Below are positions 8,217 through 16,868 of a stretch of 64,000 bases of DNA, one piece after another. This DNA is from Phyllobacterium sp. 628 (GTDB lineage Bacteria; Pseudomonadota; Alphaproteobacteria; Rhizobiales; Rhizobiaceae): positions 248,001 through 312,000 of the forward strand of contig NZ_CP050303.1 of assembly GCF_014189505.1 (NCBI RefSeq), given 5' to 3'. Positions within the stretch are counted from its first letter, which is position 1, and each line of letters begins with the position of its first letter. Under the pieces are notes generated by a model. That model did no database searches and was not told where the DNA came from. It saw only the letters and a list, made by a program, of their open reading frames with translations. The position numbers and the translations under genes are program-made.

Positions 8217-9339
8217 TATATCCGCAACAATCATTCCGCCCGAGGAAAGCAAAGGACGCAGTCTGTTCCAGCTGGCGACCATTCGCTTTCGCCGCAACCG
8301 CGCCGCCATGGCTGGCTGTGTTGTCTTGGTCCTGATCACGGTCTTCTCGTTTTTCGGGCCGTATTTCATCAATCATACCTACGATCAGGTGTTCCCGTCC
8401 TATGTAACGATCCCGCCAAGTCTTGAGGCCTTGCCCAAGACCAATACGCTTGGGGATGTCATGGCCGGCGTGGCAAGCCGCGCCAAAGTCGAGCTGAAAG
8501 AGTTCGCCGTTGACGGCAATACGTTTACGGCAACCATCCATTCGGAGCAGACGATCGATCCGCGCACGACCCGCTATTTCGACCGGGCAAACGAGTTTGA
8601 CAACACACAGGTTGCCGCCACGGAAGACGACGGCAAAACCCTGAAACTCTCCGGCAATGTCAACCGCGAATACTTCTTCTTCGGCACGGATGCCAATGGC
8701 CGCGATATGCTGGCCCGTATCATGCTCGGCGGACAGATTTCGCTTGCCGTGGGTTTCCTGGCCAGCCTTGTTTCACTGGCAGTTGGCGTGACCTACGGTG
8801 CTATCTCCGGTTACATCGGCGGGCGCGTTGACAATGTGATGATGCGCCTCATCGAAATTCTATACTCACTGCCATTCGTTTTTCTCGTCGTGGTTCTCGT
8901 CGTGTTTTTCGGGCGAAGTTTTATCCTGATCTTTCTGGTGATCGGCGCGGTGGAGTGGCTGGATATGGCCCGCATCGTGCGCGGCCAGACACTGGCGCTC
9001 AAACGCCGCGAATTTATCGGAGCGGCGCAGGCATTGGGATTGACGGACTGGCAGATTATCCGCCGGCACATCATTCCCAATACGATCGGCCCGGTCATTG
9101 TTTTCGTCACGGTTGTGGTTCCGAAAGTCATCCTTCTGGAAAGCTTCCTCTCCTTCCTTGGCCTTGGTGTTCAGGCACCGCTGACCAGCTGGGGCGCGCT
9201 GATTTCAGAAGGGGCAAACAAGATGCAGTCCGCACCCTGGTTGCTGATTTTCCCTGCAATTTTCTTTGTCATCACCCTGTTCTCGCTGAACTTCATTGGT
9301 GATGGCCTGCGTGATGCACTCGACCCTAAGGACCGCTAA
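8209..9339 (+). CDS. oppC: oligopeptide ABC transporter permease
   Basis: 376 residues, OppC/DppC-class permease, partner of the preceding gene in the transmembrane channel. An N-terminal cytoplasmic segment is followed by one membrane helix (AGCVVLVLITVFSFFGPYF), a long periplasmic insert of roughly 130 residues (about 65-165), and then the transport core with FFGTDANGRDMLARI, the family signature. The coupling segment RREFIGAAQALGLTDWQII is present. The start at 8209 overlaps the oppB stop by 8 bases; an in-frame start at 8164 lies wholly inside oppB and is unlikely. Confidence 0.92.
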   Translation: MTDISATIIPPEESKGRSLFQLATIRFRRNRAAMAGCVVLVLITVFSFFGPYFINHTYDQVFPSYVTIPPSLEALPKTNTLGDVMAGVASRAKVELKEFAVDGNTFTATIHSEQTIDPRTTRYFDRANEFDNTQVAATEDDGKTLKLSGNVNREYFFFGTDANGRDMLARIMLGGQISLAVGFLASLVSLAVGVTYGAISGYIGGRVDNVMMRLIEILYSLPFVFLVVVLVVFFGRSFILIFLVIGAVEWLDMARIVRGQTLALKRREFIGAAQALGLTDWQIIRRHIIPNTIGPVIVFVTVVVPKVILLESFLSFLGLGVQAPLTSWGALISEGANKMQSAPWLLIFPAIFFVITLFSLNFIGDGLRDALDPKDR

Positions 9340-9340
9340 A

Positions 9341-10945
9341 ATGACGGACAACAAGGATTATGTATTGTCCGTACGCGGACTGAAAGTTGACTTCACCACA
9401 CCCGACGGCGATGTGAACGCCGTCAAGGGCATCGATCTGGATGTGCTGCCCGGCGAGACGCTCGCCGTAGTGGGCGAATCCGGCTCCGGCAAGAGCCAGA
9501 CCATGATGGGCATTATGGGCCTTTTGGCCAAGAATGGCCGTGTGGTTGGTTCGGCAAAATATCGCGGCAAGGAACTGGTGGGGCTTTCCACCAAAGCGCT
9601 CAATGATGTGCGTGGTTCGAAAATCACGATGATTTTCCAGGAGCCGATGACCTCGCTTGATCCGCTCTATACGATCGGGCGGCAGATCGCAGAGCCGATC
9701 GTCCATCACAAGGGTGTCAGCTTCAAGCAGGCCAAGGTGCGCGTGCTCGAGCTGCTGAAGCTCGTCGGTATTCCCGAGCCGGAGCGCCGTATCAACAGCT
9801 ATCCGCATGAAATGTCGGGCGGTCAGCGGCAGCGCGTCATGATCGCCATGGCGCTTGCCAACGAGCCCGATCTTCTGATTGCCGATGAGCCGACCACTGC
9901 GCTCGATGTGACGATTCAGGCGCAAATTCTTGATCTGCTGCGGGAGCTGCAGAAGCGCTTCGGCATGGCCATTGTTCTCATCACGCACGATCTGGGCGTG
10001 GTCAAACACTTTGCCGAACGCGTCGTCGTCATGCGGCGAGGCGAGGTTGTGGAGAAAGGGACGATCAAGGATATCTTTGAAAATCCTCAGGAAGACTACA
10101 CCAAGATGCTGCTGGCGGCCGAACCCAGCGGCAGCAAATCGGCGCCGGAAGACAAGGCGCCCGTGATGCTTGAAGGGCGCAATGTCACAGTCGATTTCGC
10201 TATTGGCGGCGGCTTCTTCTCCAGCGCCCATACGCGTTTCCGCGCTGTGGACGGGGTCACAGTTCGCCTGAAACAGCGGCAGACGATCGGCATTGTCGGC
10301 GAATCCGGCTCCGGCAAATCAACGCTTGGCCGTGCACTGCTGCGGTTGCTGCCGAGCAGTGGCCAGTATCATTTTGGCAGCAAGAATATTTCCAACTTTG
10401 ACCGCTCGGCGATGCGGCCATTGCGGCGGGAATTGCAGCTGGTGTTCCAGGATCCATACGGATCGCTGTCACCACGCCAGACAGTCGGCGAAATCATCAC
10501 AGAGGGCCTGCTCATTCACGAGCCGCAACTGTCACGTTCAGACCGCGACAAGCGGGCTGTCGCAGCACTGAAGGAAGTCGGCCTCGATCCCACGGCACGC
10601 AACCGCTATCCGCATGAGTTTTCCGGCGGCCAGCGGCAGCGTATTGCCATTGCCCGTGCGATGATCCTCAAGCCGAAAGTCGTTATTCTTGATGAGCCGA
10701 CATCGGCGCTTGACCGTTCCGTGCAGGGGCAGGTGATTGAGCTGTTGCGCGACCTGCAGGCCAAACACGACCTGTCCTATATTTTCATCAGTCACGACCT
10801 CGCGGTTATCAAGGCGATGTCGGATTATGTGATCGTGATGAAAAGCGGAAAGATTGTCGAGGAAGGCCAAACCGACGACATTTTTGACGCGCCACAGCAC
10901 GATTATACGAAGACACTGATCGGCGCAGCGTTCGATTTGGACTAA
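9341..10945 (+). CDS. oligopeptide ABC transporter, fused double ATP-binding protein (OppD-OppF type)
   Basis: 534 residues with two complete ABC ATPase domains in one chain, equivalent to separate OppD and OppF (as in YejF/GsiA). Domain 1 has Walker A GESGSGKS (45-52), signature MSGGQRQRV and Walker B LLIADEPTTALD. Domain 2 has Walker A GESGSGKST (about 320), signature FSGGQRQRI and Walker B VVILDEPTSALD. Both domains retain all catalytic motifs, so both sites look active. It powers import by the OppBC channel. The ATG lies directly after the oppC stop. This is the last gene of the operon and is followed by a palindrome (10963-11000). Confidence 0.94.
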   Translation: MTDNKDYVLSVRGLKVDFTTPDGDVNAVKGIDLDVLPGETLAVVGESGSGKSQTMMGIMGLLAKNGRVVGSAKYRGKELVGLSTKALNDVRGSKITMIFQEPMTSLDPLYTIGRQIAEPIVHHKGVSFKQAKVRVLELLKLVGIPEPERRINSYPHEMSGGQRQRVMIAMALANEPDLLIADEPTTALDVTIQAQILDLLRELQKRFGMAIVLITHDLGVVKHFAERVVVMRRGEVVEKGTIKDIFENPQEDYTKMLLAAEPSGSKSAPEDKAPVMLEGRNVTVDFAIGGGFFSSAHTRFRAVDGVTVRLKQRQTIGIVGESGSGKSTLGRALLRLLPSSGQYHFGSKNISNFDRSAMRPLRRELQLVFQDPYGSLSPRQTVGEIITEGLLIHEPQLSRSDRDKRAVAALKEVGLDPTARNRYPHEFSGGQRQRIAIARAMILKPKVVILDEPTSALDRSVQGQVIELLRDLQAKHDLSYIFISHDLAVIKAMSDYVIVMKSGKIVEEGQTDDIFDAPQHDYTKTLIGAAFDLD

Positions 10946-10962
10946 TAAGACGTAGAATGAAT

Positions 10963-11000
10963 AACGCCATTCTATCGACATGATGTCATAGAATGGCGTT
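10963..11000. terminator. long palindrome between convergent opp operon and sugar kinase gene
   Basis: The arms AACGCCATTCTAT (10963-10975) and ATAGAATGGCGTT (10988-11000) are fully complementary. The inner bases GACA/TGTC extend the stem around a small loop. It lies between two convergent genes and could end transcripts from both sides, although neither side has a strong T-run. A third related copy, TAGAATG (10953-10959), lies just upstream and could pair with the left arm instead. Confidence 0.65.
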
Positions 11001-11021
11001 GCTTAAAGCAGCCCGCTCTCG

Positions 11022-11954
11022 TTAAAGTTCCGAACGCCACGGTGGGTTCGCACCAGCGCGCGAGACCGTCACTGCTGCGGCTTTGACGCCAAGCAGCAAA
11101 GCATCGCGGATCTGACTTTCGCTCAGCGATGTCAGCCCGGTTTTCACCAGAAGGCCCGCTTCCTGCAGCGAGGTCAAAACACCGGCAGTAAATGTATCGC
11201 CCGCACCGACCGTATCGACCACCGGCACTTTTTGTGCAGCAACCTGCACGGTGAGTTCCAATGTATAGCCGGTCACACCATCGGCGCCGTGGGTTACCAG
11301 AATGAGCTTCGGCCCGAACTGCGACGCTGGAACAATCCAGCGCCGTGCGATTTCGTCAATCGTGCCGCTTTCGCCAAACCAGCGTAGGTCCTCGTCGGAA
11401 ATCTTGACGATATCGCTCATGGCAATCATACGGCGCATACGGGCGAGGTGCTTTTCCTTGTCCGGGATAAAGCCGGGGCGGATGTTGGGATCGAGAACAA
11501 TCACACGCTTTTCATGTTCCCGCGCCATCAGCGCTTCATAGGTCGAACCGCAGGGCTCCGGAATGAGGCTGATCGCGCCGAATTGCAGCGTGGTGACATT
11601 GTCGTCAAGCTGCGGCAGATCGGCAATCGCCAGCGAACGTCCAGCACTGTTCTCGTCGTAGAAAATATAGCTGGCCTGGCCATCGGTCAGCCGCACGAAG
11701 GCGAGTGTCGTCGGCTGCGGCGAGATATGCGCATAGCGCGTGCCAACATGGTTTTCCGCAAGGCTGTCACGCAGCATCTGGCCGAAGAAATCCGATGAAA
11801 CGCCGGAGTAAAATTCTGTCGGCACGCCAAGCCGCCCGAGAGCAATTGCCGTATTGAACACCGCGCCGCCAACATAGGGCGCAAAGGCTGCTTCACCTGC
11901 GTCGCTCTTACGCGGCAGCATGTCGATCAGGGCTTCACCACAGCATAGGATCAT
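11022..11954 (-). CDS. PfkB-family carbohydrate kinase, probable fructokinase
   Basis: 310 residues, ribokinase/PfkB superfamily. The N-terminus LCCGEALIDMLP is the fructokinase-type start. The GG motif is at about 29-30 (YVGGAVFNTAIALGRLG). The ATP/anion-hole signature DTVGAGDTFTAG (about residues 246-257) carries the catalytic Asp. The likely reaction is ATP-dependent phosphorylation of fructose to fructose-6-phosphate, given the neighbouring Frc fructose importer. Other ketoses or ribose remain possible. The ATG at 11954 overlaps the stop of the upstream mutarotase gene, so the ROK-mutarotase-kinase genes form a tightly coupled operon reading leftward. Confidence 0.9.
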   Translation of the reverse strand: MILCCGEALIDMLPRKSDAGEAAFAPYVGGAVFNTAIALGRLGVPTEFYSGVSSDFFGQMLRDSLAENHVGTRYAHISPQPTTLAFVRLTDGQASYIFYDENSAGRSLAIADLPQLDDNVTTLQFGAISLIPEPCGSTYEALMAREHEKRVIVLDPNIRPGFIPDKEKHLARMRRMIAMSDIVKISDEDLRWFGESGTIDEIARRWIVPASQFGPKLILVTHGADGVTGYTLELTVQVAAQKVPVVDTVGAGDTFTAGVLTSLQEAGLLVKTGLTSLSESQIRDALLLGVKAAAVTVSRAGANPPWRSEL

Positions 11955-12403
11955 TGGTCAGTCTCTTTCGATGGATAGATGACGCCCTTGCGGACGATAA
12001 TATTGCCGTAAAGCCTTGGTTCGCTCGTTGCAATGATCGTGTGGGCATTCTTCACGCGCGTATAAAAGGCATCGCCTGCCAGTGGCACCACTGGAAAGCC
12101 CGGAGCACGGCGTGCGCAGACGTCAATCATTTCCCGATGCACCGAATCAAGCAAGCCCGGATTGCCCTTGACCGTCGCGCGAAACAAAGCTTGCGGAACG
12201 AAATCATCAACAGGCAGGACCTGCAGAATTGCGTCGAGAATTGGGATCAGCGGCAGGCCATCAGCACGGATCAATCGGCGGCCATGTTCCAGCGCCGGAT
12301 AATTGCCGTCCACCAATGCGATCTCGTCGCCATGTCCCATGGCGCGCAAAGTCGCCAGCAGCTCCGGCCCGAGAACAGGCGGAATACCAATCAACACGTT
12401 CAA
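11951..12403 (-). CDS. RbsD/FucU-family sugar mutarotase
   Basis: 150 residues, FucU-type member of the RbsD/FucU family, which speeds interconversion of sugar anomers so that kinases and transporters receive the right form. Family motifs seen are LRAMGHGDEIALVDGNYPA (with the conserved His) and the C-terminal YGNIIVRKGV. The start is TTG at 12403, overlapping the stop of the ROK gene as TTGA and preceded by AAAGGGTGA, a good ribosome site. Its place between a ROK regulator and a fructokinase-like gene suggests the substrate is the sugar brought in by FrcBCA. Confidence 0.88.
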   Translation of the reverse strand: MNVLIGIPPVLGPELLATLRAMGHGDEIALVDGNYPALEHGRRLIRADGLPLIPILDAILQVLPVDDFVPQALFRATVKGNPGLLDSVHREMIDVCARRAPGFPVVPLAGDAFYTRVKNAHTIIATSEPRLYGNIIVRKGVIYPSKETDQ

Positions 12404-13644
12404 TCACCCTTTCTGAATATTTTCTGTCCGATGAGAAAGCGGTCGGACAAAGCAAGGCTGGCTGCGCCCAATGCCCTTGCATGAATGCCAACCGAGCCTT
12501 CGACGATGGACGGCAGTTCGATACCCTCCAGATCAAATGTGCCGACATGCTTGCGCACCGCATCGACAATCCGCACCCGCACGCTGGCAGGCATCCAGCC
12601 ATCAATAATGGCCGCTTCGAAATCAACGATGGATGAAGCTGCAATCACCGCATGTGCAATTGCTTTGCCCGAACGGTCAATCCATCCGTCGAGTTCTTCG
12701 CCCATCGGGCCCCAGTCCTCCGGTGATGTCCAAAGCGGGGAGGGGTCACGGCCAAGCCCTGTCACGATCCGTTCCAGCGCCGTGATTGAGGCAATATCAA
12801 TGAGCTGCCGGGATTCACCATCTGGTCCTGGCACCGGCATGGAGCCCAACGCTCCAGCATTTCCCGTACGGCCGGAATAGAGATTGCCATTGATGACAAT
12901 GCCGCCGCCGACGAAGGAACCGATATAGAAATAAACGAAATCGTTGAGGTCTTTGGTTTCGCCAAAGACAAGCTCAGCGCCGCAGGCAGCGGTGATGTCA
13001 TTCTGCAGGTAGACAGGGAAATCACAAATCGCTGCGATAGATGCCTTGATATCGGTCTGCCGCCACTGGTCCAGGATTTCCTGCGGTGCGCCAACCGTAT
13101 CGGCCCATTTCCACAGTTCGAACGGAGCGGCAATACCAAGTCCAGCTACCTTGGAACGCTGCTTTGCATCAAGCCCGGCCATCATGGTTGCGATACCATC
13201 CCGGGCAAAGGCAACCACAGAATCCGGTGTGGGATAGGGGTAGGGGAGGTGCAGCATCGAGCGTATCCGGCCGACGAAATCAATCAGGACAAGATCGGCA
13301 CTGCGGCGTCCGATCTTCAGGCCAAGGAAAAATGCTCCTTCGGGATTGAGCGACATCGGGATCAGCGGCTGACCGATCCGGCCGCGCAACGGTTCTTCGC
13401 GCGACAACAGTTCGTCGGCTTCAAGCATGCGCATGATGATCGAGATTGTCTGCGCCGAAAGGCCGGTCATCCGGGCAATGGCAGTTTTGGCGAGGCTGCC
13501 ATGCTGGCGCAACAAGGAAAGCACGACCCGCTCATTGTGGTCGCGCATACCGCTCTGATTTGTACCTTGATGGAGCGGCGGCCGTGTTCCTCCCGAACCG
13601 TGACGCTCCGATAGTCTGATGCCCAAAAGGACGTCCTCCCTCAT
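12400..13644 (-). CDS. ROK-family transcriptional regulator of the frc/fructokinase region
   Basis: 414 residues from the ATG at 13644; an in-frame TTG at 13656 and an internal ATG near residue 32 are alternatives. The N-terminal winged helix reads RVVLSLLRQHGSLAKTAIARMTGLSAQTISIIMRML in two parts, the classical ROK repressor HTH. The C-terminal ROK sugar-kinase-like fold has FVGGGIVINGNLYSGRTGNAG, though the usual zinc-binding cysteine cluster is not visible. ROK repressors release DNA when they bind a sugar. The gene is divergent from frcBCA and the 40-bp palindrome between them (13675-13714) is the obvious operator. It is first in a leftward operon with the mutarotase and kinase. Confidence 0.9.
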   Translation of the reverse strand: MREDVLLGIRLSERHGSGGTRPPLHQGTNQSGMRDHNERVVLSLLRQHGSLAKTAIARMTGLSAQTISIIMRMLEADELLSREEPLRGRIGQPLIPMSLNPEGAFFLGLKIGRRSADLVLIDFVGRIRSMLHLPYPYPTPDSVVAFARDGIATMMAGLDAKQRSKVAGLGIAAPFELWKWADTVGAPQEILDQWRQTDIKASIAAICDFPVYLQNDITAACGAELVFGETKDLNDFVYFYIGSFVGGGIVINGNLYSGRTGNAGALGSMPVPGPDGESRQLIDIASITALERIVTGLGRDPSPLWTSPEDWGPMGEELDGWIDRSGKAIAHAVIAASSIVDFEAAIIDGWMPASVRVRIVDAVRKHVGTFDLEGIELPSIVEGSVGIHARALGAASLALSDRFLIGQKIFRKGD

Positions 13645-13674
13645 ATCGGGCGACAATGGAGCGATTGGGTAAAG

Positions 13675-13714
13675 CTGTCAATAATAAATAAGAGTGATTT
13701 ATTAATGTTGACAG
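13675..13714. promoter_or_regulatory. 40-bp palindromic operator between ROK regulator and frcB
   Basis: The outer arms CTGTCAA and TTGACAG bracket inner arms AATAAAT and ATTTATT around a 7-base centre (AAGAGTG). The A+T-rich half-sites resemble those bound by NagC/Mlc-type ROK repressors. The TTGACA in each outer arm, one on each strand, could act as a -35 box for the two divergent operons. A repressor bound here would then block both promoters at once. The assignment is by position and symmetry; no clear -10 box was identified. Confidence 0.75.
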
Positions 13715-13861
13715 GTCGGCGAGGCTGGTATTTCCTAGGGCAGCACTTGGCCGGGAGGATAACTGTCCGAGATGTTCATGAGAGAAGTCGGGCTGCCGGG
13801 GTGGCGGCACGTCGCGTTATGGATTTAACGCGTTTTGAATCAAACTCTGGGAGGTAATGAC

Positions 13862-14896
13862 ATGCGCAAAAGCATTTTTCTGAAATCAACCGTTTTCGGT
13901 GCCACGGCTGTGGCAATCGCTGCTTTCGCAGCCCCGGCACAGGCTGCCGGTGTCGGCGCTTGCCTGATCACCAAAACTGATACCAACCCGTTCTTCGTCA
14001 AAATGAAGGAAGGCGCGGTCGCCAAAGCCAAGGAACTGGGCGTTGACCTGAAGACCTATGCCGGCAAGATCGATGGCGACAGCGAAAGCCAGGTTGCAGC
14101 GATCGAAACCTGCATTGCTGATGGTGCCAAGGGTATCCTGATCACAGCTTCGGATACAGCAGGTATTGTTTCATCGGTTAAACAGGCACGTGATGCGGGC
14201 GTTCTCGTGATCGCACTCGATACACCGCTTGATCCGGTCGATGCGGCAGATGCAACCTTTGCAACAGACAATCTTCTGGCTGGTGAACTGATTGGCCAGT
14301 GGGCTTTGGGCACCTTGGGCGACAAGGCCAAGGATGCAAAGGTCGCATTCCTTGATCTCACACCATCACAGCCTTCCGTTGACGTACTGCGCGATCAGGG
14401 CTTCATGAAAGGCTTTGGCATTGACGTTGTCGATATCAACAAGATCGGCGACGAAAAGGACCCGCGTATCGTCGGCCACGACATTACCAATGGCAATGAA
14501 GAAGGCGGCCGCAAAGCCATGGAAAACCTTCTGCAGAAGGATCCGGGCATCAACGTCGTTCACACCATCAACGAACCGGCAGCAGCCGGTGCCTATGAAG
14601 CCCTGAAAGCTTTCGGCAAGGAAAAAGATGTCCTCATCGTTTCCATCGACGGCGGCTGCCCTGGTGTAAAGAATGTTGAAGCTGGCGTTATCGGCGCAAC
14701 TTCGCAGCAATATCCGCTGATGATGGCTTCGCTCGGCATTGAGGCGATCAAGAGGTTCGCTGATACTGGCGAAAAGCCGAAGCCGACTGAAGGCAAGAGC
14801 TTCTTCGATACTGGCGTATCCCTTGTTACCGACAAGCCGGTCAAAGGTGTACCCTCTATCGACGTGAAGACTGGCCTTGCAAAGTGCTGGGGCTGA
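13862..14896 (+). CDS. frcB: fructose-type ABC transporter, periplasmic binding protein
   Basis: 344 residues, periplasmic binding protein of the ribose/galactose superfamily (CUT2), closest in pattern to rhizobial FrcB, which binds fructose and related sugars. Signal peptide [15 protein letters not shown] then AAPAQAAG, cleaved near residue 25. The mature protein starts with [17 protein letters not shown]. Other family marks are [27 protein letters not shown] and IDGGCPGVK. The ATG at 13862 follows GGGAGG by 7 bases; an in-frame start at 13835 lacks one. First gene of the rightward frc operon, followed by a hairpin that probably raises its expression over the membrane genes. Confidence 0.93.
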   Translation: MRKSIFLKSTVFGATAVAIAAFAAPAQAAGVGACLITKTDTNPFFVKMKEGAVAKAKELGVDLKTYAGKIDGDSESQVAAIETCIADGAKGILITASDTAGIVSSVKQARDAGVLVIALDTPLDPVDAADATFATDNLLAGELIGQWALGTLGDKAKDAKVAFLDLTPSQPSVDVLRDQGFMKGFGIDVVDINKIGDEKDPRIVGHDITNGNEEGGRKAMENLLQKDPGINVVHTINEPAAAGAYEALKAFGKEKDVLIVSIDGGCPGVKNVEAGVIGATSQQYPLMMASLGIEAIKRFADTGEKPKPTEGKSFFDTGVSLVTDKPVKGVPSIDVKTGLAKCWG

Positions 14897-14931
14897 TCAC
14901 AGCCTGATCTAAGAGAAAAGCAAGCAGACAG

Positions 14932-14960
14932 GGAGGGGACGGTGTAAAACCGTCCTCTCC
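14932..14960 (+). terminator. intercistronic hairpin after frcB
   Basis: GGAGGGGACGGT (14932-14943) pairs with ACCGTCCTCTCC (14949-14960) with one mismatch and a 5-base loop. It lies in the frcB-frcC gap, has no strong T-run, and is probably an attenuator or RNA-stability element. Confidence 0.6.
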
Positions 14961-14990
14961 ATACTGCACAAATTTTCGGGGAGCCAACCC

Positions 14991-16073
14991 ATGACCGAAA
15001 CGAATCCGGGAACACAACCCAAGCAGGAATTCGAGAATGTGCTGACGCAAAGCGCGACAGCTGTTGCCAATTTTGATACCGAGCGGAAAAGCCTGATCGA
15101 ACAGACGCGGCATTTCCTTCATTCGAGCCCCGCAGCCGTTCCGCTGATCGTGCTCGTGCTTTCGTTGATTATCTTCGCTGTCATCGTTGGGTCGCGATTC
15201 TTCACGCCCTTCGCCCTGTCGCTCATTCTGCAACAGGTGGCGATTGTCGGCATCGTTGGCGCGGCACAGACACTGGTGATCCTGACCGCTGGCATCGACC
15301 TCTCGGTCGGCGCGATCATGGTTCTCACCTCCGTCGTCATGGGACAATTCACCTTCCGCTACGGCCTTCCGGTGGAGCTCTCCATCCTGTGCGGCGTCGC
15401 ACTGGGCGGGCTGTGCGGTCTGATCAACGGCATCCTTATCGCTTATGTGAAACTGCCGCCCTTCATTGTCACCCTCGGCACATGGCAGATCTTTCTGGCG
15501 ACGACTTATATCTATTCCGCCAATGAAACGATCCGGGCGCAGGATATCGAAACGAACGCGCGCATGCTGCAGTTCTTCGGTGAAAAGGTCCAGATTGGCG
15601 GCGCCACCTTCACCTACGGCGTGTTTGCCATGATCCTGCTGATCGGCATCCTCTGGTACGTCCTCAATCATACCGCATGGGGCCGCCATCTCTACGCGAT
15701 CGGTGACGATCCCGAAGCAGCGGAACTTGCGGGTGTCAGAACCAAGCGTGTTCTCATTTCCGTTTATGTATTGGCTGGCTTCATCTGCGCTTTGGCAGGC
15801 TGGGCACAGATCGGCCGTAATGGTTCGGTTTCGCCACAGGTTGGCCAGTTCGCCAATATCGAATCCATCACAGCCGTTGTGATCGGCGGCATGTCGCTGT
15901 TTGGCGGACGCGGCTCCATTCTCGGCATGCTGTTCGGCGCGCTGATCGTCGGCGTCTTCTCCTTCGGCATGCGCATGTACGGCACCGACGTGCAATGGAC
16001 CTATCTGATGATCGGCGTTTTGATCATTTCGGCTGTAGCAATTGATCAGTGGATCAGAAAGGCAGCAAGCTGA
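14991..16073 (+). CDS. frcC: fructose-type ABC transporter permease
   Basis: 360 residues, CUT2-class permease (RbsC/FrcC family) forming the inner-membrane channel. After a soluble N-terminal stretch of about 45 residues come roughly ten hydrophobic segments. Family motifs: LTAGIDLSVGAIMVLTSVVMG, KLPPFIVTLGTWQI, and the C-terminal VVIGGMSLFGGRGSILGMLFGALI. The long soluble N-terminus is a feature of rhizobial FrcC compared with E. coli RbsC. The stop TGA overlaps the frcA ATG (TGATG), so translation is coupled. Confidence 0.93.
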   Translation: MTETNPGTQPKQEFENVLTQSATAVANFDTERKSLIEQTRHFLHSSPAAVPLIVLVLSLIIFAVIVGSRFFTPFALSLILQQVAIVGIVGAAQTLVILTAGIDLSVGAIMVLTSVVMGQFTFRYGLPVELSILCGVALGGLCGLINGILIAYVKLPPFIVTLGTWQIFLATTYIYSANETIRAQDIETNARMLQFFGEKVQIGGATFTYGVFAMILLIGILWYVLNHTAWGRHLYAIGDDPEAAELAGVRTKRVLISVYVLAGFICALAGWAQIGRNGSVSPQVGQFANIESITAVVIGGMSLFGGRGSILGMLFGALIVGVFSFGMRMYGTDVQWTYLMIGVLIISAVAIDQWIRKAAS

Positions 16074-16852
16074 TGACCCAGGAACCTATCCTTACCGCAC
16101 GTGGTCTGGTCAAGCGTTACGGCCGCGTCACTGCGCTCGATCATGCGGATTTCGATCTTTATGCCGGCGAAGTTCTGGCCGTCATCGGCGACAATGGAGC
16201 GGGCAAATCCTCGCTGATTAAGGCGATCTCCGGCGCTGTCCACCCTGATGAGGGTGAAATCAAGCTGGATGGCAAGGTGATCAATTTCCGTTCGCCGATG
16301 GAAGCGCGCGATGCGGGGATCGAAACCGTGTACCAGAACCTGGCCCTGTCTCCGGCGCTTTCCATTGCCGACAATATGTTCCTTGGCCGTGAAATCCGTA
16401 AACCGGGTTTCCTTGGCAGCTGGATGCGCATGCTTGACCGCAAGACGATGGAAAAGCAGGCGCGCGACAAGCTGACCGAGCTCGGGTTGATGACCATCCA
16501 GAACATCAGCCAGGCAGTCGAAACGCTATCCGGCGGTCAGCGGCAGGGTGTTGCGGTGGCCCGTGCGGCGGCCTTCGGCTCCAAGGTTGTGATCATGGAT
16601 GAGCCAACGGCAGCGCTCGGCGTGAAAGAGTCCCGCCGCGTGCTTGAGCTCATTCAAGATGTGAAAAAGCGCGGATTGCCGATTGTGCTGATCTCGCACA
16701 ATATGCCACATGTTTTCGAAGTGGCGGACCGCATCCACATCCACCGGCTTGGCAAACGTCTTTGTGTGATTAATCCCAAGGAATACACCATGTCGGATGC
16801 CGTGGCATTTATGACGGGGGCCAAAGAGCCACCTGCCAACCTTATTGCATGA
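16073..16852 (+). CDS. frcA: fructose-type ABC transporter ATP-binding protein
   Basis: 259 residues, a single ABC domain, unlike the double-domain RbsA type; this matches rhizobial FrcA. Walker A GDNGAGKSS (39-47), Q-loop VYQNLAL, signature LSGGQRQGVAVARA, Walker B VVIMDEPTAALG, switch His in LISHNMPHV. It energises fructose import through FrcC, probably as a dimer. The start at 16073 overlaps the frcC stop; the longer in-frame start at 16049 lies within frcC. A broken D-lyxose isomerase gene follows after 16 bases. Confidence 0.93.
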   Translation: MTQEPILTARGLVKRYGRVTALDHADFDLYAGEVLAVIGDNGAGKSSLIKAISGAVHPDEGEIKLDGKVINFRSPMEARDAGIETVYQNLALSPALSIADNMFLGREIRKPGFLGSWMRMLDRKTMEKQARDKLTELGLMTIQNISQAVETLSGGQRQGVAVARAAAFGSKVVIMDEPTAALGVKESRRVLELIQDVKKRGLPIVLISHNMPHVFEVADRIHIHRLGKRLCVINPKEYTMSDAVAFMTGAKEPPANLIA

Positions 16853-16868
16853 AGGAAAATATTGAAAA

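Noticed and set aside
10963..11000. Miniature transposable element
   Set aside because: The palindrome has no target-site duplication and no second copy was noticed in the window; a terminator between convergent genes explains it.
14856..15995. 379-codon minus-strand frame opposite frcC
   Set aside because: Its product is extremely rich in Asp, His, Gln and Glu, a typical mirror of a hydrophobic permease gene.
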